Assembly: GCA_029378245.1 (NCBI GenBank)
Contig: JARKIF010000003.1
Span: forward strand, 2,108,001-2,172,000
Reading direction: 5' to 3'
Source of the DNA: Roridomyces roridus
Taxonomy: Eukaryota > Basidiomycota > Agaricomycetes > Agaricales > Mycenaceae
DNA length: 64,000 nucleotides
Shown one piece after another: positions 1 to 11,231 of the stretch (position 1 is its first letter; the number at the start of each line of letters is the position of its first letter). A program made the position numbers and the translations under genes. A model generated the notes under the pieces. That model ran no database searches. It saw only the letters and a program-made list of their open reading frames with translations, and was not told the origin of the DNA.

Positions 1-2
1 CC

Positions 3-481
3 ATGGTCCGTGGCGGCGCTGCATTATCCTTCGGCACGCTGAGGTTTGTTTCAGGCCGCCCAAGCTACGTTCAAGTCGATCAAGTCTTTGGTCCCGCTGC
101 TCGACCGCGTCTTGGTGCAGCGCTTCAAGGCCGAGACTGTGCGGAACGATATTCTCTGGTTTCAACCTGTTTGCTAAAGTACCATAGAAAACCGCCACGG
201 GAATCTTCTTGCCCAACTCTGCGACGTCGAGCCCACTGCCCGAGGCGACCGTCATTGCCGTGGGCCCGGGTGCACCGAACAAGGACGGCGTGGTTGTACC
301 GACGACGGTCCAGGCTGGGGACCGCGTGCTGCTACCAGGCTGGGGAGGCAACTCGATCAAGGTCGGGGAGGATGTGCGTCGTTGTGATTTTTTCATCCCG
401 AGTCGTTTCTTGACACGTTTTTGCTTGCAGGAATACTTTTTGTTCAAGGACTCGGAGATTCTGGCCAAGATCCAGGAGTGA
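3..481 (+). CDS. HSP10: Mitochondrial co-chaperonin Hsp10 (GroES family)
   Basis: Forms the heptameric lid of the mitochondrial Hsp60 folding chamber. Four coding exons are proposed: 3-5, 55-138, 188-373 and 431-481, all joined in phase 0, giving about 107 residues, the usual Hsp10 length. The family core is clear: SLVPLLDRVLVQR near the start, TATGIFLP, the mobile-loop region, then VIAVGPG, GDRVLLPGWGG and the ending FKDSEILAKIQE. Seen directly: the introns at 139-187 and 374-430 have good GT/AG borders and restore the conserved frame. Less certain is the first exon. The ATG at 3-5 is followed at once by GT, and a 49-nt intron ending at 54 would join it to an Ala-Ala-Gln-Ala-Thr-Phe start. 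An upstream start outside the window cannot be excluded. The 3' end converges on the SDH anchor gene with a 133-bp gap. Confidence 0.93.
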
Positions 482-614
482 GGGACTAAAAGCCGTTCTA
501 CGTCGGCACTGTTATACTACTGCGCATACCATCTAACTCTTTCGTCTTACAATTTAATGCATCCCAACTCTCGAAAAATCCAGATTTCTCATTGAATACA
601 TCTACAGGCATAAG

Positions 615-1270
615 TTATGCACTCCAGACCTTGGTGATGAGTTCGGTAAGACCTGAATCATAGCTGATTGGACGGAGAGAACCGGTAAGAGTGTTGACAC
701 GCACCGATATCGTTCGTGTTGAACTGGTACACTCCAACGAGAACACCGACTGTGGCGGAGCGCAGCGTCCAGGTGGCGACGTGGCCGAGGACGGGGAATT
801 TGCGGGGATGCAAGTAGTCGACGAGCATCGCGTCAAACTGGGTAGATTGGGTTACAAACGATGCAATTGACGTTGTAGGGAGTGTAGACGTACGCCCATG
901 TGACTGTGCACGATGAGACTGACTCCAAGAAGGCCGTCGAGAACTGGGTGCACGCTCGGAGAGGTGGCGAATGCGGCACCGGTGAGCGGAATGAGCGAGG
1001 CCGAGAGGAGGCGCTCAAAGGACCAGTGGTGCGAGCCGTGCATTCTGGAAGGAGTGGGAAAGTCGGTGGGGTCGTTCACCGTTCCCTTGTAGATAGCTGG
1101 GCAGCAAATGTTCAGGCTATAGCAGGTAGTTGTGTTGACGACGCACGACCACCAGGGACATAGAGAGCATCGGACTGGGTTGTCGCGAAGCGGGCAGAGA
1201 CCAAGGATTTTGCAAAGATGGGAGAACGGCGAGCGAGGGCGTGCCTGGAGGTGGCGAGGAGGGAGGCCAT
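615..1270 (-). CDS. SDH4: Succinate dehydrogenase membrane anchor subunit (CybS, SdhD)
   Basis: Small membrane anchor of respiratory complex II in the inner mitochondrial membrane, helping bind ubiquinone and heme b. The N terminus is a typical mitochondrial presequence rich in Arg/Ser/Ala (MASLLATSRHALARRSP). A phase-1 intron joins YVP to AIYKGTVNDPTDFP. The CybS core follows, with HGSHHWSFERLLSASLIPL and SVHPVLDGLLGVSLIVHSH, the helices carrying the heme/quinone residues. After another intron come DYLHPRKFP and GVLVGVYQFNTND, and the last exon encodes a tail ending in LTELITKVWSA. Exons are small and were read across three frames, so internal borders are approximate. The gene is divergent from TF1 across a 258-bp space. 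Confidence 0.9.
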
Positions 1271-1528
1271 GGTCGTTCGTCTCACGTAATCACCTGGAAT
1301 ATCACGTTCAACTTTCTGATTGAAATGAGAAAAGAAACTGACTGCGAGAATTAAATATTGAACCTCTTCGTGGCCTTTGAAAGCACTTCGAGCAAAGGTC
1401 GGAGCCTGGTCAGAGAGCAGAGGAATACGGCCGAGGGAAGCCGGAGAATCTGGAGAATGATGCATCTGATCGCCGTTAGAGGATCGTCTGTGCGGTTACT
1501 ATGAGAGCTTGTTCCAACTTGAGCGAGA

Positions 1529-4500
1529 ATGTCTACCCCAGGGTCCGCTAATTCCTCTCGTCTTCAAGACACTCCATTCTGACGTCCTTGGTTCCAGGAA
1601 GGGTACACTGAAGACACGGCGCATTCAGCGTAGCTGTGATAAATGTAGGGCGTCTAAGGGTAGGCGCTCTTCTTGGTCTCTCGTCCGAATTTTGGCTCAT
1701 TTTCCTAGTTCGATGTACGGCTCTCATCCATTCCATTTGCAATACTTTTCCCTGACGCGCTCAAGGCGATGGTCCCGGCCCAGGAGGCAGCTGTTCCCAC
1801 TGTTCGTCGTTTGGCGAGCCTTGCACCTACGAAGCCCCAGCACGCCCACGCGGCCCCAAATCCAAGTGCGTCGCCTCCTCTTCAAACCGGTTTCACATCT
1901 CACCGTCTGCCACCAGGCTAGTCGAAGACCTTCGGCGAGAAAATGCAACACTTAGATCACAACTGGAAGCCCTCTTGTGCACTCAATGCTCGCGACCACT
2001 GCAACTCTCTCAGCCATACGAATCAATTTCCCCGGAACCCAGCCCCCCTCACTTGTACCAACACGATACACCAGATACAGATAGGTCATATAGCGAGCCC
2101 GAACGCCGTCCACCCCAGCCGCTGCCTCCAAAGTCCGTCGCCAGCCATGTGTTGCCTGAGGACTCGGACGAGGTGAATGGTGAACTGGCCGTACACTTCG
2201 GTTCTATATCAATAGCTGGGATGCGCGGCGGTTTGTTTGGGTCCGCCAGTAGTTTTGCCCTCGTACGGAGGCTTGCATTGGTGCGTAACTTTGACTATTC
2301 ATCCTAAAGACTCTCACTGGCTGTAGGTGAAAGCGCGGTACTTGAAACGACCAATAACATTGAACAAGGAGCGTCAGATCTATTGGGAGCGACCTCCAGT
2401 GAGTTACTGGTTCGTTGTCTCTGGGCCATATGAATAATCAGTCGACCAGTGGGAAGATGCTTTCTACAAACAGCGACCTCGATACCACTACCCCGAGCCC
2501 GACCTAATTGACTCGCTCGTCAAACTCTATTTCGAAAACATACACTTTTTCCTGCCACTGCTTCATCGCCCTTCGTTTGAGCGCCAGGTGGCCGAGCGTC
2601 TGCATCTGTCGGATTCCAAGTTTGGTGCCACGTTACTCGCTGTCTTGGGTCTTGCATCACGAGTATGTCGCAGTGCCTTTATCCATCTGTTAGTAACGGC
2701 CCACAGTATTCGGACGATCCACGGGTATTGATTGACGGAAACACACTCTCCTCTGGGTGGCTCTTTGTCGTTCAAGTTCAAACTATCCAAAACTTCTTTG
2801 AGCCGACGGTCCACGATGTCCAGTTTTACTGTGTAGGTTCTAGGCCCTCGTAGCCGCTGCGCCACATTAATCTCCTGACAGCTAATGACGCTCTACTGGT
2901 TGGGAACAAGCGCGCCTCACACGGCCTGGCTCTATCTTGTATGATCTCAGTTTCAGATGCGGCCCACAAATGCTGATCGGATTCATAGGGCATCGGTGTT
3001 CGTTTTCTCAATTTCAGAGGCGAGCGCGACCAGCGGCGCGATACTCCGAAATGGGACGAGGAACTTTGGAATCGCGCATTCTGGTATGCTCCCTTGTGCC
3101 CAATTCTCCGTCCATGCTGATCTGCCCAGGGCCTTCTTTGCATTGGATCGGTTGGTCTGTACTTTCCTGGGACGTCCAGCTCTCATCCATATGGAGGAGT
3201 AAGATTCATCCTGCTACGTTGGTTGCTCTTCTGACAAAAATCGCATTCAGTCATGACGTCGATCCTCCGTTGGCAATTGACGATGAATATTGGGACCGCG
3301 GATTCGTGCAGCCGCTCGCGACGCCGTCGCTCGTTTGTTACTTCCCCCAGTATTTGCGGTTGTCCGAGGTTTGTCATCTCTTCGTCGCAAGCTCTTGATT
3401 CAATTTTTTTCAAGATCCTCGGAGATGCTCTGAATCAACTGTACGCTCCTGAAAAAGTCAAGATCCAAAGAGGATGGACTACGGAGCAGGGACAGGAAAC
3501 TGTCGGGGAACTGGACGCTCTGATGAACAATTTCCTCGAGAACGTTCCAGCGCATCGTGAGTTTGATTCTTTTACTTGAACGTATATTTGTGCTCACAGT
3601 CTCAGTCCGCTGGGATCCTGAGCGACCTACTAGTGTCTTTTTTATTCAATCCGCGATGCTCTCCATCGCCTTCTTTTACATCAAAATTACAATTCATCGG
3701 CGATACATCTACATAGACACGCGAGCAGCACTATCGAAACCAGCGCTCCACAGCTGCCTTGACGCTGCTCGGGCAGCGTTGAGTGTGATGGAAGTTTGGC
3801 TCAGCAGGACTGAGCGCCTACCGCTACCCTTCCTCCAGGCAAGTCCTGTAGCTGCGCCCATTGTATCACGCTCACATCTATGAAGAATCCCATGTTGGTT
3901 TCTGCCACTGTGCTTCTCCTCAACATATTTGTCAGCATGCATGCTGGCGCAGCCGATCCGGCTGTCGTTAAACGAGATTTGGCTCAAGTAGGCACGGCCA
4001 TCAAGTTTTTCAAGATCTGCGAGACAAGGTGGCAGGCGGCGGGACGGCTGTATGAGGTGCTGAGCGGGTTGCAGTCGTTGGATGAGGACGGAGGAACGCC
4101 ACCACCACCGCCTCCGAGAGCGCCGAGGCCGCCGCGACCGGCAAATTCAGTACCGACCGCTCAGCCTTACTCCAACTCTGCGCAGCCGTATCGGAGCGGG
4201 AGCCATGACGAGCAGCAGCAGTATGTTTCGCAGCTCAGAGGTGGTTTGGGGTTGGAGCCCGGGACTTCGATCGAGCAATTGCTTGCGGAGACGCCGGCCT
4301 TGGAGGGAAGTGAGAATCTCATGTCGCTGTGGATGCTTCCGAACGATGTCATGTAAGTTCTTGCCTGCTAGTTACAACTTTAGCTGACTCTCTTTAGGAA
4401 TGTCGATCAATCGTGGTACCAGAGTGGTGCGGGAGCGGAGAGGATGCGACACCGAGCGGCAAGGAGCGGGGCTGTTGGCCCCAGTCCCGTGTATATGTAA
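1529..4500 (+). CDS. Zn2Cys6 fungal-specific transcription factor (TF1)
   Basis: Predicted nuclear DNA-binding regulator with an N-terminal Zn2Cys6 cluster and a middle fungal_trans domain. From ATG 1529 a phase-2 intron leads to RRIQRSCDKCRASK, then two further introns, the second splitting a Cys codon T/GC, complete the cluster: VRCDG, SCSHC and EPCTY, all six cysteines in place. A basic linker and a short leucine-rich helix follow. The middle domain is recognisable from LLHRPSFERQVAE, DPRVLIDGNTLSSGW, LGTSAPHTAWLY, LWNRAFWAFFALDR and DDEYWDRGF. A GC-AG intron lies at 3839-3885. The tail contains a proline run and the motif GTSIEQLLAET, shared with TF2 near the right end of the window. The last exon follows an intron after residue M at about 4352. 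Targets are unknown; it sits next to the duplicated accessory block and could regulate it, but that is inference. Confidence 0.85.
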
Positions 4501-5172
4501 CAAAGTTTGAATGTACTTACAGAGTATCTATGAATATTGGTCCGGAAGGTTAACGGTTTGCCTGATCTACTGTGCAATCTCTCGATCAGCACCTTCGACT
4601 CGGTCGGCTTCGTCGCATCTTGAGTCCGTCGCTCTCAGAACGTCCAACTGCCAACCGCATGCGCGAGCGCCGAGGAAACGCGTAGAAGGGCGAGCATAAG
4701 TGCGGCAGAAGACTCGCCAAAGTTGGGAAGCCGGCCGCGGCGAACTACACCGAGTACTCAGGGTAACCGTGTGCGATATATGTTGGAGTCAAGAACGGGA
4801 AGCCATCTGGAAAGTGGCGCCCTTCATGACGCAGGAGTAACGCCCACGCTCGCCCATGGCAGCCAGGTCTCGTGCCCTCAACAAACTCAATACCACCAAT
4901 GAAGACACAAAACAAAGCCTCAACTTTATTTCCTCTCGCGGCGTCTGAGAACTTGGGTACTTCGAACAACTCCTGTGGACTAGCTTTGGGATGAAGGCGT
5001 GGTTTGAACCGCCTCCGACGTCCTCGTACAGACATAAATATAACCTAGGAGCTCCACTTTGAGGCGCTCACGGCAAGATATAACTCCACATTTCGGATAT
5101 CACTCTCCTTTTCATCTATCCTGGCCCCGGATTTCAAGGACCCCTCTCTGTATTCTCTTCGCCCTCTTCCCC
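4501..5172. other. Intergenic spacer between TF1 and the DUF6533 gene
   Basis: About 670 bp without a supported gene. A 96-codon open frame on the minus strand (4745-5035) has no recognisable domain, and I treat it as chance. The right part presumably contains the promoter of the DUF6533 gene; no repeat or RNA structure was recognised. Confidence 0.5.
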
Positions 5173-7034
5173 ATGTCTCAACACGTCCCTGGTGTTATTG
5201 AAGACGTTTCAGACACGTTGGTGCTTATTCATTTTGCCGTACAGGATCGTTAACCCTCAGCTAACAGAGTGCGCACGAATGTGAATGCTTTTTGCCTGGA
5301 TCCCTTTTTGCATGCTCATCACAGTAGTATGTCGCATTTGCGAGCATGACCATCTTGGTGTGGGACCATGCCATTACCTTCTCCGACGAGGTATAGTATC
5401 ACTACAGCCCGCGCGACCCAACCTGATTCTTTTGCGCAGGTCAATTACATCTGGAAGGGAAAGAAGGGGCCTAGTACGTGTTCCCCCGTGTCGGCACCCC
5501 CGCCTAACTTTCCCCAGTCATATACTTATTTCTCTTTGTCTGTGCTCGATTCCCCGAGTCGCGTCTGTCACTGACTTGTATAGAATCGATATTTCACCCC
5601 TCTTGGGTTCATCATCAATCTTTACGGTAAGGAATATTATGGTCGTCCGTACGGAGTTCTAATCCAAGCCCAGCGTATTTGAGTCCCACCTGGACAATGC
5701 AGGTGCGTCGTCCGTCTCCATCGGTTTGATAATGGACATCAACACTGCGCAGCTTTGCTCGCGATTCGTGAAATACGAGGGCAGTACTGTGGCTCTGGCC
5801 GTGGAGGTCGTTGGACTCATGATGCTCCTCAGGTATATCCTGCCAACCCCTTTGATTACCCGTTCTCACAGCATCCCAGAGTTCACGCGTTGTATCCGAG
5901 AAGCCCATGGATTACCAAAGTTTTGGCGTTCCTTTTACTTGTGGAGACTGGCATCAACGTCTGGTTGATCAGTCGCGGAGAACGTAAGGATGACCCCTGC
6001 ACAATTTATCCCGTTGACTTGGTTGTAGCGGTTCTGCATAACGGGGCCTCTGGCGTTCATGGTAAGCCATCATTCAAACTGCAAGATTGGCACCTGATTT
6101 CTTGCCAGCTTGTTCCATGGTTTTTGACCCTGCAATGTAAGTTAATTGAACGAAACTTGGTCTTTTTATTGACCGTATCGCATTTTTAGAAGCGGCGCAG
6201 CCAGCGCTTCTGCGTGGTATCCTCTGATGTACGACAGCATCGTGTTCGCCCTCACACTGCGGCGTACACTTCCCGCGGTCAGGCAGAAAACGGCCGGCTA
6301 CATTTTAAAGAGGTTGCTTGAGGATGGAGTACTGTACTATAGGTGCGCCTGCAAGCCTTCCTTTCTCATCTTTCTAAAGCAAAAAAGCGTCATTTTCTGC
6401 ATCACCTTCGTTCTGACCCTGATGATAATAAGTCCTGGATATCACAAAATGAATCAACGTCTGCTGACCCTTGTCCAGGTGCCCCGCCTGGAACCAAGAA
6501 TATTTGTGCCCAGTGAGTATCTTCTCGTATGAAGGTTTACTGACTCACAGTCGGCAGGCTGGAGCAACTGTGAGTAATTGAACCGTGCCATGTATCCTCA
6601 TATTGAATTACTTTCCACAGAATCACGGTGCGTAGACCCAAGTGCTTACCAACGGTCTCTCAACTTGCTCAAAGGTCGCGATGATGAGTCGCATCACCCT
6701 GAGTCTCAAGAAAGCTGGCCGGCAGGGTGAAATCGGTCCCGGTCCCTTGATCTTCGATCCAAGGGATCCGGAATTCTTCTACAATGACACGTGGACCCAG
6801 TCGATAGTGATAGCACCGCCGGCCGAGAACTTGTCGCCTGTGGCTCCTCATACCATCGGTGGTATCAAGCAGCCGCAACGCCCCATTCTGCATGGGCCCA
6901 ATGCGATCAAATTCTACGTGCCACCCTCGCCCCATTCGTCCCAGACTTCTGATGCACTCGAATTCCCGTCTCCGACTTATCCACCACCACCTTCTTCACT
7001 ACGAAAAGCCTTCACCAATAGCAAAAATTTGTAA
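5173..7034 (+). CDS. DUF6533 multi-pass membrane protein, copy 1 (complete)
   Basis: Basidiomycete DUF6533-type integral membrane protein of unknown function. From ATG 5173, many short introns assemble the family core: TNYVAFASMTILVWDHAITF, then VNYIWKGKKGP, YLFLFNRYFTPLGF, LSPTWTMQ, FVKYEGSTVALAVEVV, GLMMLLR, VHALYPRSPWITK and ETGINVWLISRGE. Later exons give the TM segment around FALTLRR and the cytoplasmic stretch MSRITLSLKKAGRQGEIG. The last exon (about 6675-7034) encodes a Pro/Ser-rich soluble tail of some 115 residues. The exon-1 donor (GAC AC/gttggt) and the phase-0 intron ending in cagtag were chosen because they alone give the conserved start. The duplication unit begins inside this gene at 5382, so only copy 1 has the first two exons. 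Sensory or signalling roles are speculated for this family but not shown. Confidence 0.75.
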
Positions 7035-7144
7035 ATTGTAAATTACATTCGACATAACTACATTGTTGTAACCAAATTTCTTGTGGATACAAACAAGCCA
7101 CAATGCCACTACGCTTTCGTCCGAATTTGGTAATTTCGGTCGCA

Positions 7145-8875
7145 TCACTGGGTGAACCCTTGAAACGTGGGCTGACCGGTTGCGATGCGCCACCTCTCGC
7201 CACGCCAGATGAGGGCGGCGACTGGAAGGAAAGTGACGAAGAGGATGGCCGCGAAGGTAAACCAAGCCCAGAGGTATGTGATTTGATTTGCGAGTGGAGT
7301 CGCGGCAAAAGGGATGAAGAACGACAAACCACGGCCCAAATTGAACAAGGTGCCTGTCTCGGGTGTCTGCGGCCTATAGCAGTCGCTAATGTACGCGTAG
7401 AGGCAGGTGGATGCGATCTGGAGCCCGAACGCGCCCACTGCAAGACCTACGAGGGGTGGAATGAAGCCTGTGCGTCCGACGGTGGCTCCGAAGATGATGA
7501 TGCCTACGGGCATGAAGATCGCGGAGAGGGGGGAGAGGTAGAGGCGGTATTCGGGCTTGCGAATGCCGTCGTGGCGCATCGCCATTCGGAACATGATGTA
7601 GTCCGAAAGGCGACCCGCGCAGAGCTCTCCCAGGACAGTGCCAATGGTAAGCGATATGCCAAAGCAGGCTCCGGTTGGACCCGCGCCCAGATGGTAGATT
7701 TTGTGGTATATCGCGGCAATCGTGACAGCCGGAAGAATGTTGACAAAAGTCCATGCGAGGGTGTAGTAGATGAGCGGAAGGGTGACAGATGGGTACTTGA
7801 GCATGACAAAGGAATGGGTGAATTGGGATATGTGCAACCGGCGCCCCGGGTGCATGTTTCCTTTCCAATTCCAAAGCATTTCGGAATAGGAGCGCTCCTG
7901 AGTGCGAGTTGCAAGAAACTTTTCATCCCGCGGGAAAAGGGTCTCCGGGAATAAAAAGAGGGCGACGACAAAGGGGACGCTGGTGATGATGACCCCAATG
8001 TAATAGTCCCACTTCCAGCCCATGGCTGCGCCCAAGAATCCGCCGACTAAGACACCATGAGTGGACGAAGAGCCGAAATGCATTTGGCGACTTACATAGG
8101 GCAGCAACATGGGCACCGTTAGTGACAAAAACGACATAAACTCCGGTCTTTTCGCCTCGTTCGTGCAGAAAGAACATATCATTGACGCAGGAGGTGCCGA
8201 CTGACATCATACCCCCGAATCCCGCACCATTCAGCGCACGCGCTACACAATTTCAGTTCGTTAATCCCGGAGTTCAAGTCCTGTAACACTTGCTGATTGC
8301 CACTCCAGCATATGTGTTGGATGCGCCCGACCCAATGCCGCCAGCGATCGTCAAAAGGATGGCAAAGAGTGTCACAGGGCGTCGGCCGTATACATTCGTC
8401 AGTGGAGTAAAGATGAAGGGCTTAGATGCTGTCACTTCAAAGGTACTCTTCAGAAAGCGGCAGACGTACGGTAAGACCGCCAGCAATGATGGCGCAGGTA
8501 GTTGTGTAGGAGGCGGTCGTAGAGTCGACGCCCAGACCGTCCGCGAGGAGGACCAGGGAAGGATTGATGACCGCTGAATTAAAGGGCCCTAAAAATGCGA
8601 ACACCGACACTTGGAGAAGGACGGCCCATTTCATCCAGGACGGCCAATTCTGGGAGTGGATTCAGCATCAGCACCGACAAGAAATATCGACGGACCAAAG
8701 GATCATCCTTGAATCGTGATGGCTGGGGCACCAGAGGCAGACCGTGGTTGTCCAAAAGCAAGGGAGCGGCCTCGTTGAGTATGGCTGCATTTTTTTCGCT
8801 GTCGCTGGAGAGAGAGCTACGGGATTGTTCCATTGTGTGTGGGGGTTGCACCGAGGAGTCAATCTGGCCCTCCAA
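7145..8875 (-). CDS. MFS transporter, copy 1 (intact)
   Basis: Major facilitator superfamily transporter (12-TM type expected) of the plasma membrane; substrate unknown. The N-terminal cytoplasmic part (about 50 residues, ATG 8873-8875; a second ATG lies 14 codons in) ends at KDDPL. There a 45-nt intron joins it in phase 0 to NWPSWMKWAVLLQVSVFAF, the usual fungal MFS entry to TM1. Further exons encode NVYGRRPVTLFAILLTIAGG, which includes the MFS loop 2-3 motif, then RALNGAGFGGMMSVGT and GGFLGAAMGWKWDYYIG. The long exon 7145-8045 carries TMs 6-12, with LGELCAGRLSDYIMFRMA. The intron at 8243-8293 uses a GC donor, whereas copy 2 has GT at the same site. Neighbours are the monooxygenase (divergent, 731-bp spacer) and DUF6533 (convergent, 110 bp). 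Confidence 0.88.
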
Positions 8876-9606
8876 TCTGGCTCCCTCTCCATCTTGCTTG
8901 TTCTCACCAATTTATCCACACGACGTCGCTTGGATAGAATTAGAATAGAGACGAAGCGGCCCGCTGCACGAGTTCGTAATCTTTCCGTGCTGGGGACTTG
9001 ATTACACCCGGAGAATGTAAAAAGAAGTATCGCTGTCGTAAGCAGGTGCCTGAGCCGCGGAGAAGAAATCTGGAGACCGGAACAGACGCCAATGGCCCCA
9101 GAGGTCCACGACCATAGAGCATCTTACACTTGCTGCCCAGAGAGAGTTTGCGATTTTGGGAGCTACGGGTCCAGAGGGTGACGCCGTGTGAGGCCGGGGG
9201 GTGCAGATCGCAGAGTGCAGAAGCAAGAACCACAAGAACCACATCAAGGAAGAGTGGAAACTAAATTGATCGAATGATGGAATTAGTCGAACTGTCTTCA
9301 TCCTGTAACAACAGCAAGTGAGCTTTGTTTCCTTCCCGGACAGGCACGGAGCCAAATCTATCGAACGAAGACCTCAATATTGCGGCTCTCAGGCTGCTTT
9401 CCCCGACCTCCGACCTGCTGTTCTATCCCATCTGGGATGCAATCTCTAGACAAATACGGATAAGTATCCTCACAGTCCCCGGACATGCCTCCCATCGCAA
9501 GCATTTCAAGCCGATTGCTGGCATCTCACTCAAAATCTCTCACCGTTGAATTCCCCACGTCAAATACCCCACCAGAGATTTGGAGTCGCGAGTACTGTTC
9601 GACAAT
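8876..9606. promoter_or_regulatory. Divergent promoter space between MFS and monooxygenase, copy 1
   Basis: A 731-bp gene-free stretch between head-to-head MFS and monooxygenase genes, so it should contain both promoters. It is nearly identical to 20411-21141 in copy 2. Short open frames on both strands show no domain. I see no clear TATA element or palindromic operator, so regulation is inferred only from geometry. Confidence 0.5.
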
Positions 9607-11114
9607 ATGGTGCGCCTTAATCCCTTCTCATCCGTTTGCTGAAACCGTTTTCTAGCACATAATTGTTATAGGTGCAGGGTTAGCAGGTCTCACCGTCGCC
9701 ATTGCCTTGGCCAAAGGTGGCCACAAGGTTGAGATCCTCGAGAGCGCGCCGGCCATCTCGTATATTGGCGCAGGTTCGCATTGCAGGTCGCGTCAACCCT
9801 GTTTATTGACGGTTTCACTTAGGCATCTCCAAGTCTCGTCCAACTCATCGCGAATCCTCCGCAAACTTGGTGTCGATAAATATGTGGAGAAATATTGCAC
9901 CGAACCTGTCGATCTGCGGATGATGCGATGGAACACTGGCCAAATTCTGGTCGAGGTCCCTCTCAAGGCCCCCTGCACATGATGACTACGGCTCTCCATA
10001 CTGGTGAGCAGGTTTCTCTAACCGACCAGTGAAGGCTTATATCCCCTAGGCACATCCACCGTGCGGACTTGCATCGCGGCCTTCTCCAGGCAGCCGTTGA
10101 CCTTGGATGCCAGATTCATCTCAATTCCCGCGTCGTCCGCATAGAGCCAGAGACTGGATCGGCCATCACCCAAGATTCTGTTACATACCATGGGGATCTT
10201 GTTGTCGCCTCCGACGGGCTGAACTCGATGGCTCGCGCCGTCGTTCTGGGACGGCCGGGTCCGCCGGTTCCCACGGGCCAAATGGCTTACCGTGTTACCC
10301 TGCCTGCTGCCACGCTGCGCGGGATCCCAGAGCTCGAGGAGATAATTACTGTTCCTCGAAACAATCATTGGTTAGGTGTGTCACATTTCTACACTAGAAG
10401 CGTTAATAATTTATTGGTAGGTCCTCATGGCACAATTTTGAGCTATTTGCTCCAAGGTCAAGACGAACCACTCATCAACTTTGTCTTCACCTGCGACGTG
10501 AATGAGAAGGATCTTCCTCCCGGCGTTGATCAGAGAATGGGCACCGCCGAGGAGGTTCGCAACAACTTCAAAGGGTGGGACCCGCGTATCGAGACGATGC
10601 TGGGACACGTCAAAGATGTTCTATACTGGAGGGTACGTCAATTGGTCTCGTTTTGAGCACCTCAGCTAACCCACCGCTATCCTAGCTCTACACGCACGAG
10701 CCCATCGCTTCTTGGTCGCATCCGTCTCACCGTTTGACCCTGATAGGCGATGCAGCTCACGCCATGACGCCCTACCTCGCTCAAGGCGCAGCGATGGGCA
10801 TCGAGGATGCAGCCATCCTGGGCGGCATTCTCTCCCATCCACGTTACTCCTCTCCGAGCACTCTGTCCGCTGCACTGGCGCTGTACGAGCATCTTCGTCT
10901 GAGCAGGGCCACCAAAGTCGCCTCTGCGAGTGTGGAAAGCCGGTGGTTCACGCAGATGGAAGATGGCGCGAAACAGCGAGAGCGGGACGAGTGGTTACTG
11001 CTCCATCCCGGCATCGAGGAAGGCCACATCAATATCAGAAGCGACAAGATTTGGTTGGACGAGCTTTTTGGATACGACGCGTATAAGGTACTGGATGAGT
11101 ATCTGGGAGAGTAA
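9607..11114 (+). pseudogene. FAD-dependent monooxygenase, copy 1 (frame-disrupted)
   Basis: Same gene as 21142-22646 (salicylate-hydroxylase-like flavoprotein) but broken in exon 3. Relative to copy 2, two extra bases (tc) lie at about 9825-9829, just after the second intron. They shift the frame away from GIQVSSNSSRILRKLG and bring a TGA some 35 codons later. One extra c in the run at 9969-9973 adds a second shift; the two shifts sum to three bases, but the stop lies between them. Downstream exons, including the second FAD motif GDAAHAMTPYLAQGAAMG at about 10745, remain open. Either a recent pseudogene or two assembly indels; the ccccc run is a plausible error site, the tc insertion less so. 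Confidence 0.75.
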
Positions 11115-11231
11115 AAATCGAAGCAGGGTTGTTTGGGGACTCGGAGAGTGATAATAGAAGCCCCTGACTGTCGTACCCAATCACTAACTGATCCGTCGCG
11201 TCTTTGAGACCATGTCTTTCTGAGAACCCTC

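Noticed and set aside
4745..5035. 96-codon minus-strand open frame
   Set aside because: No recognisable motif, no intron or promoter context; length is within chance for this base composition.
7103..7954. 283-codon plus-strand open frame over the MFS gene (and its counterpart at 19108-19833)
   Set aside because: Antisense shadow of the MFS coding exon; no domain, and the minus-strand reading is clearly a transporter.
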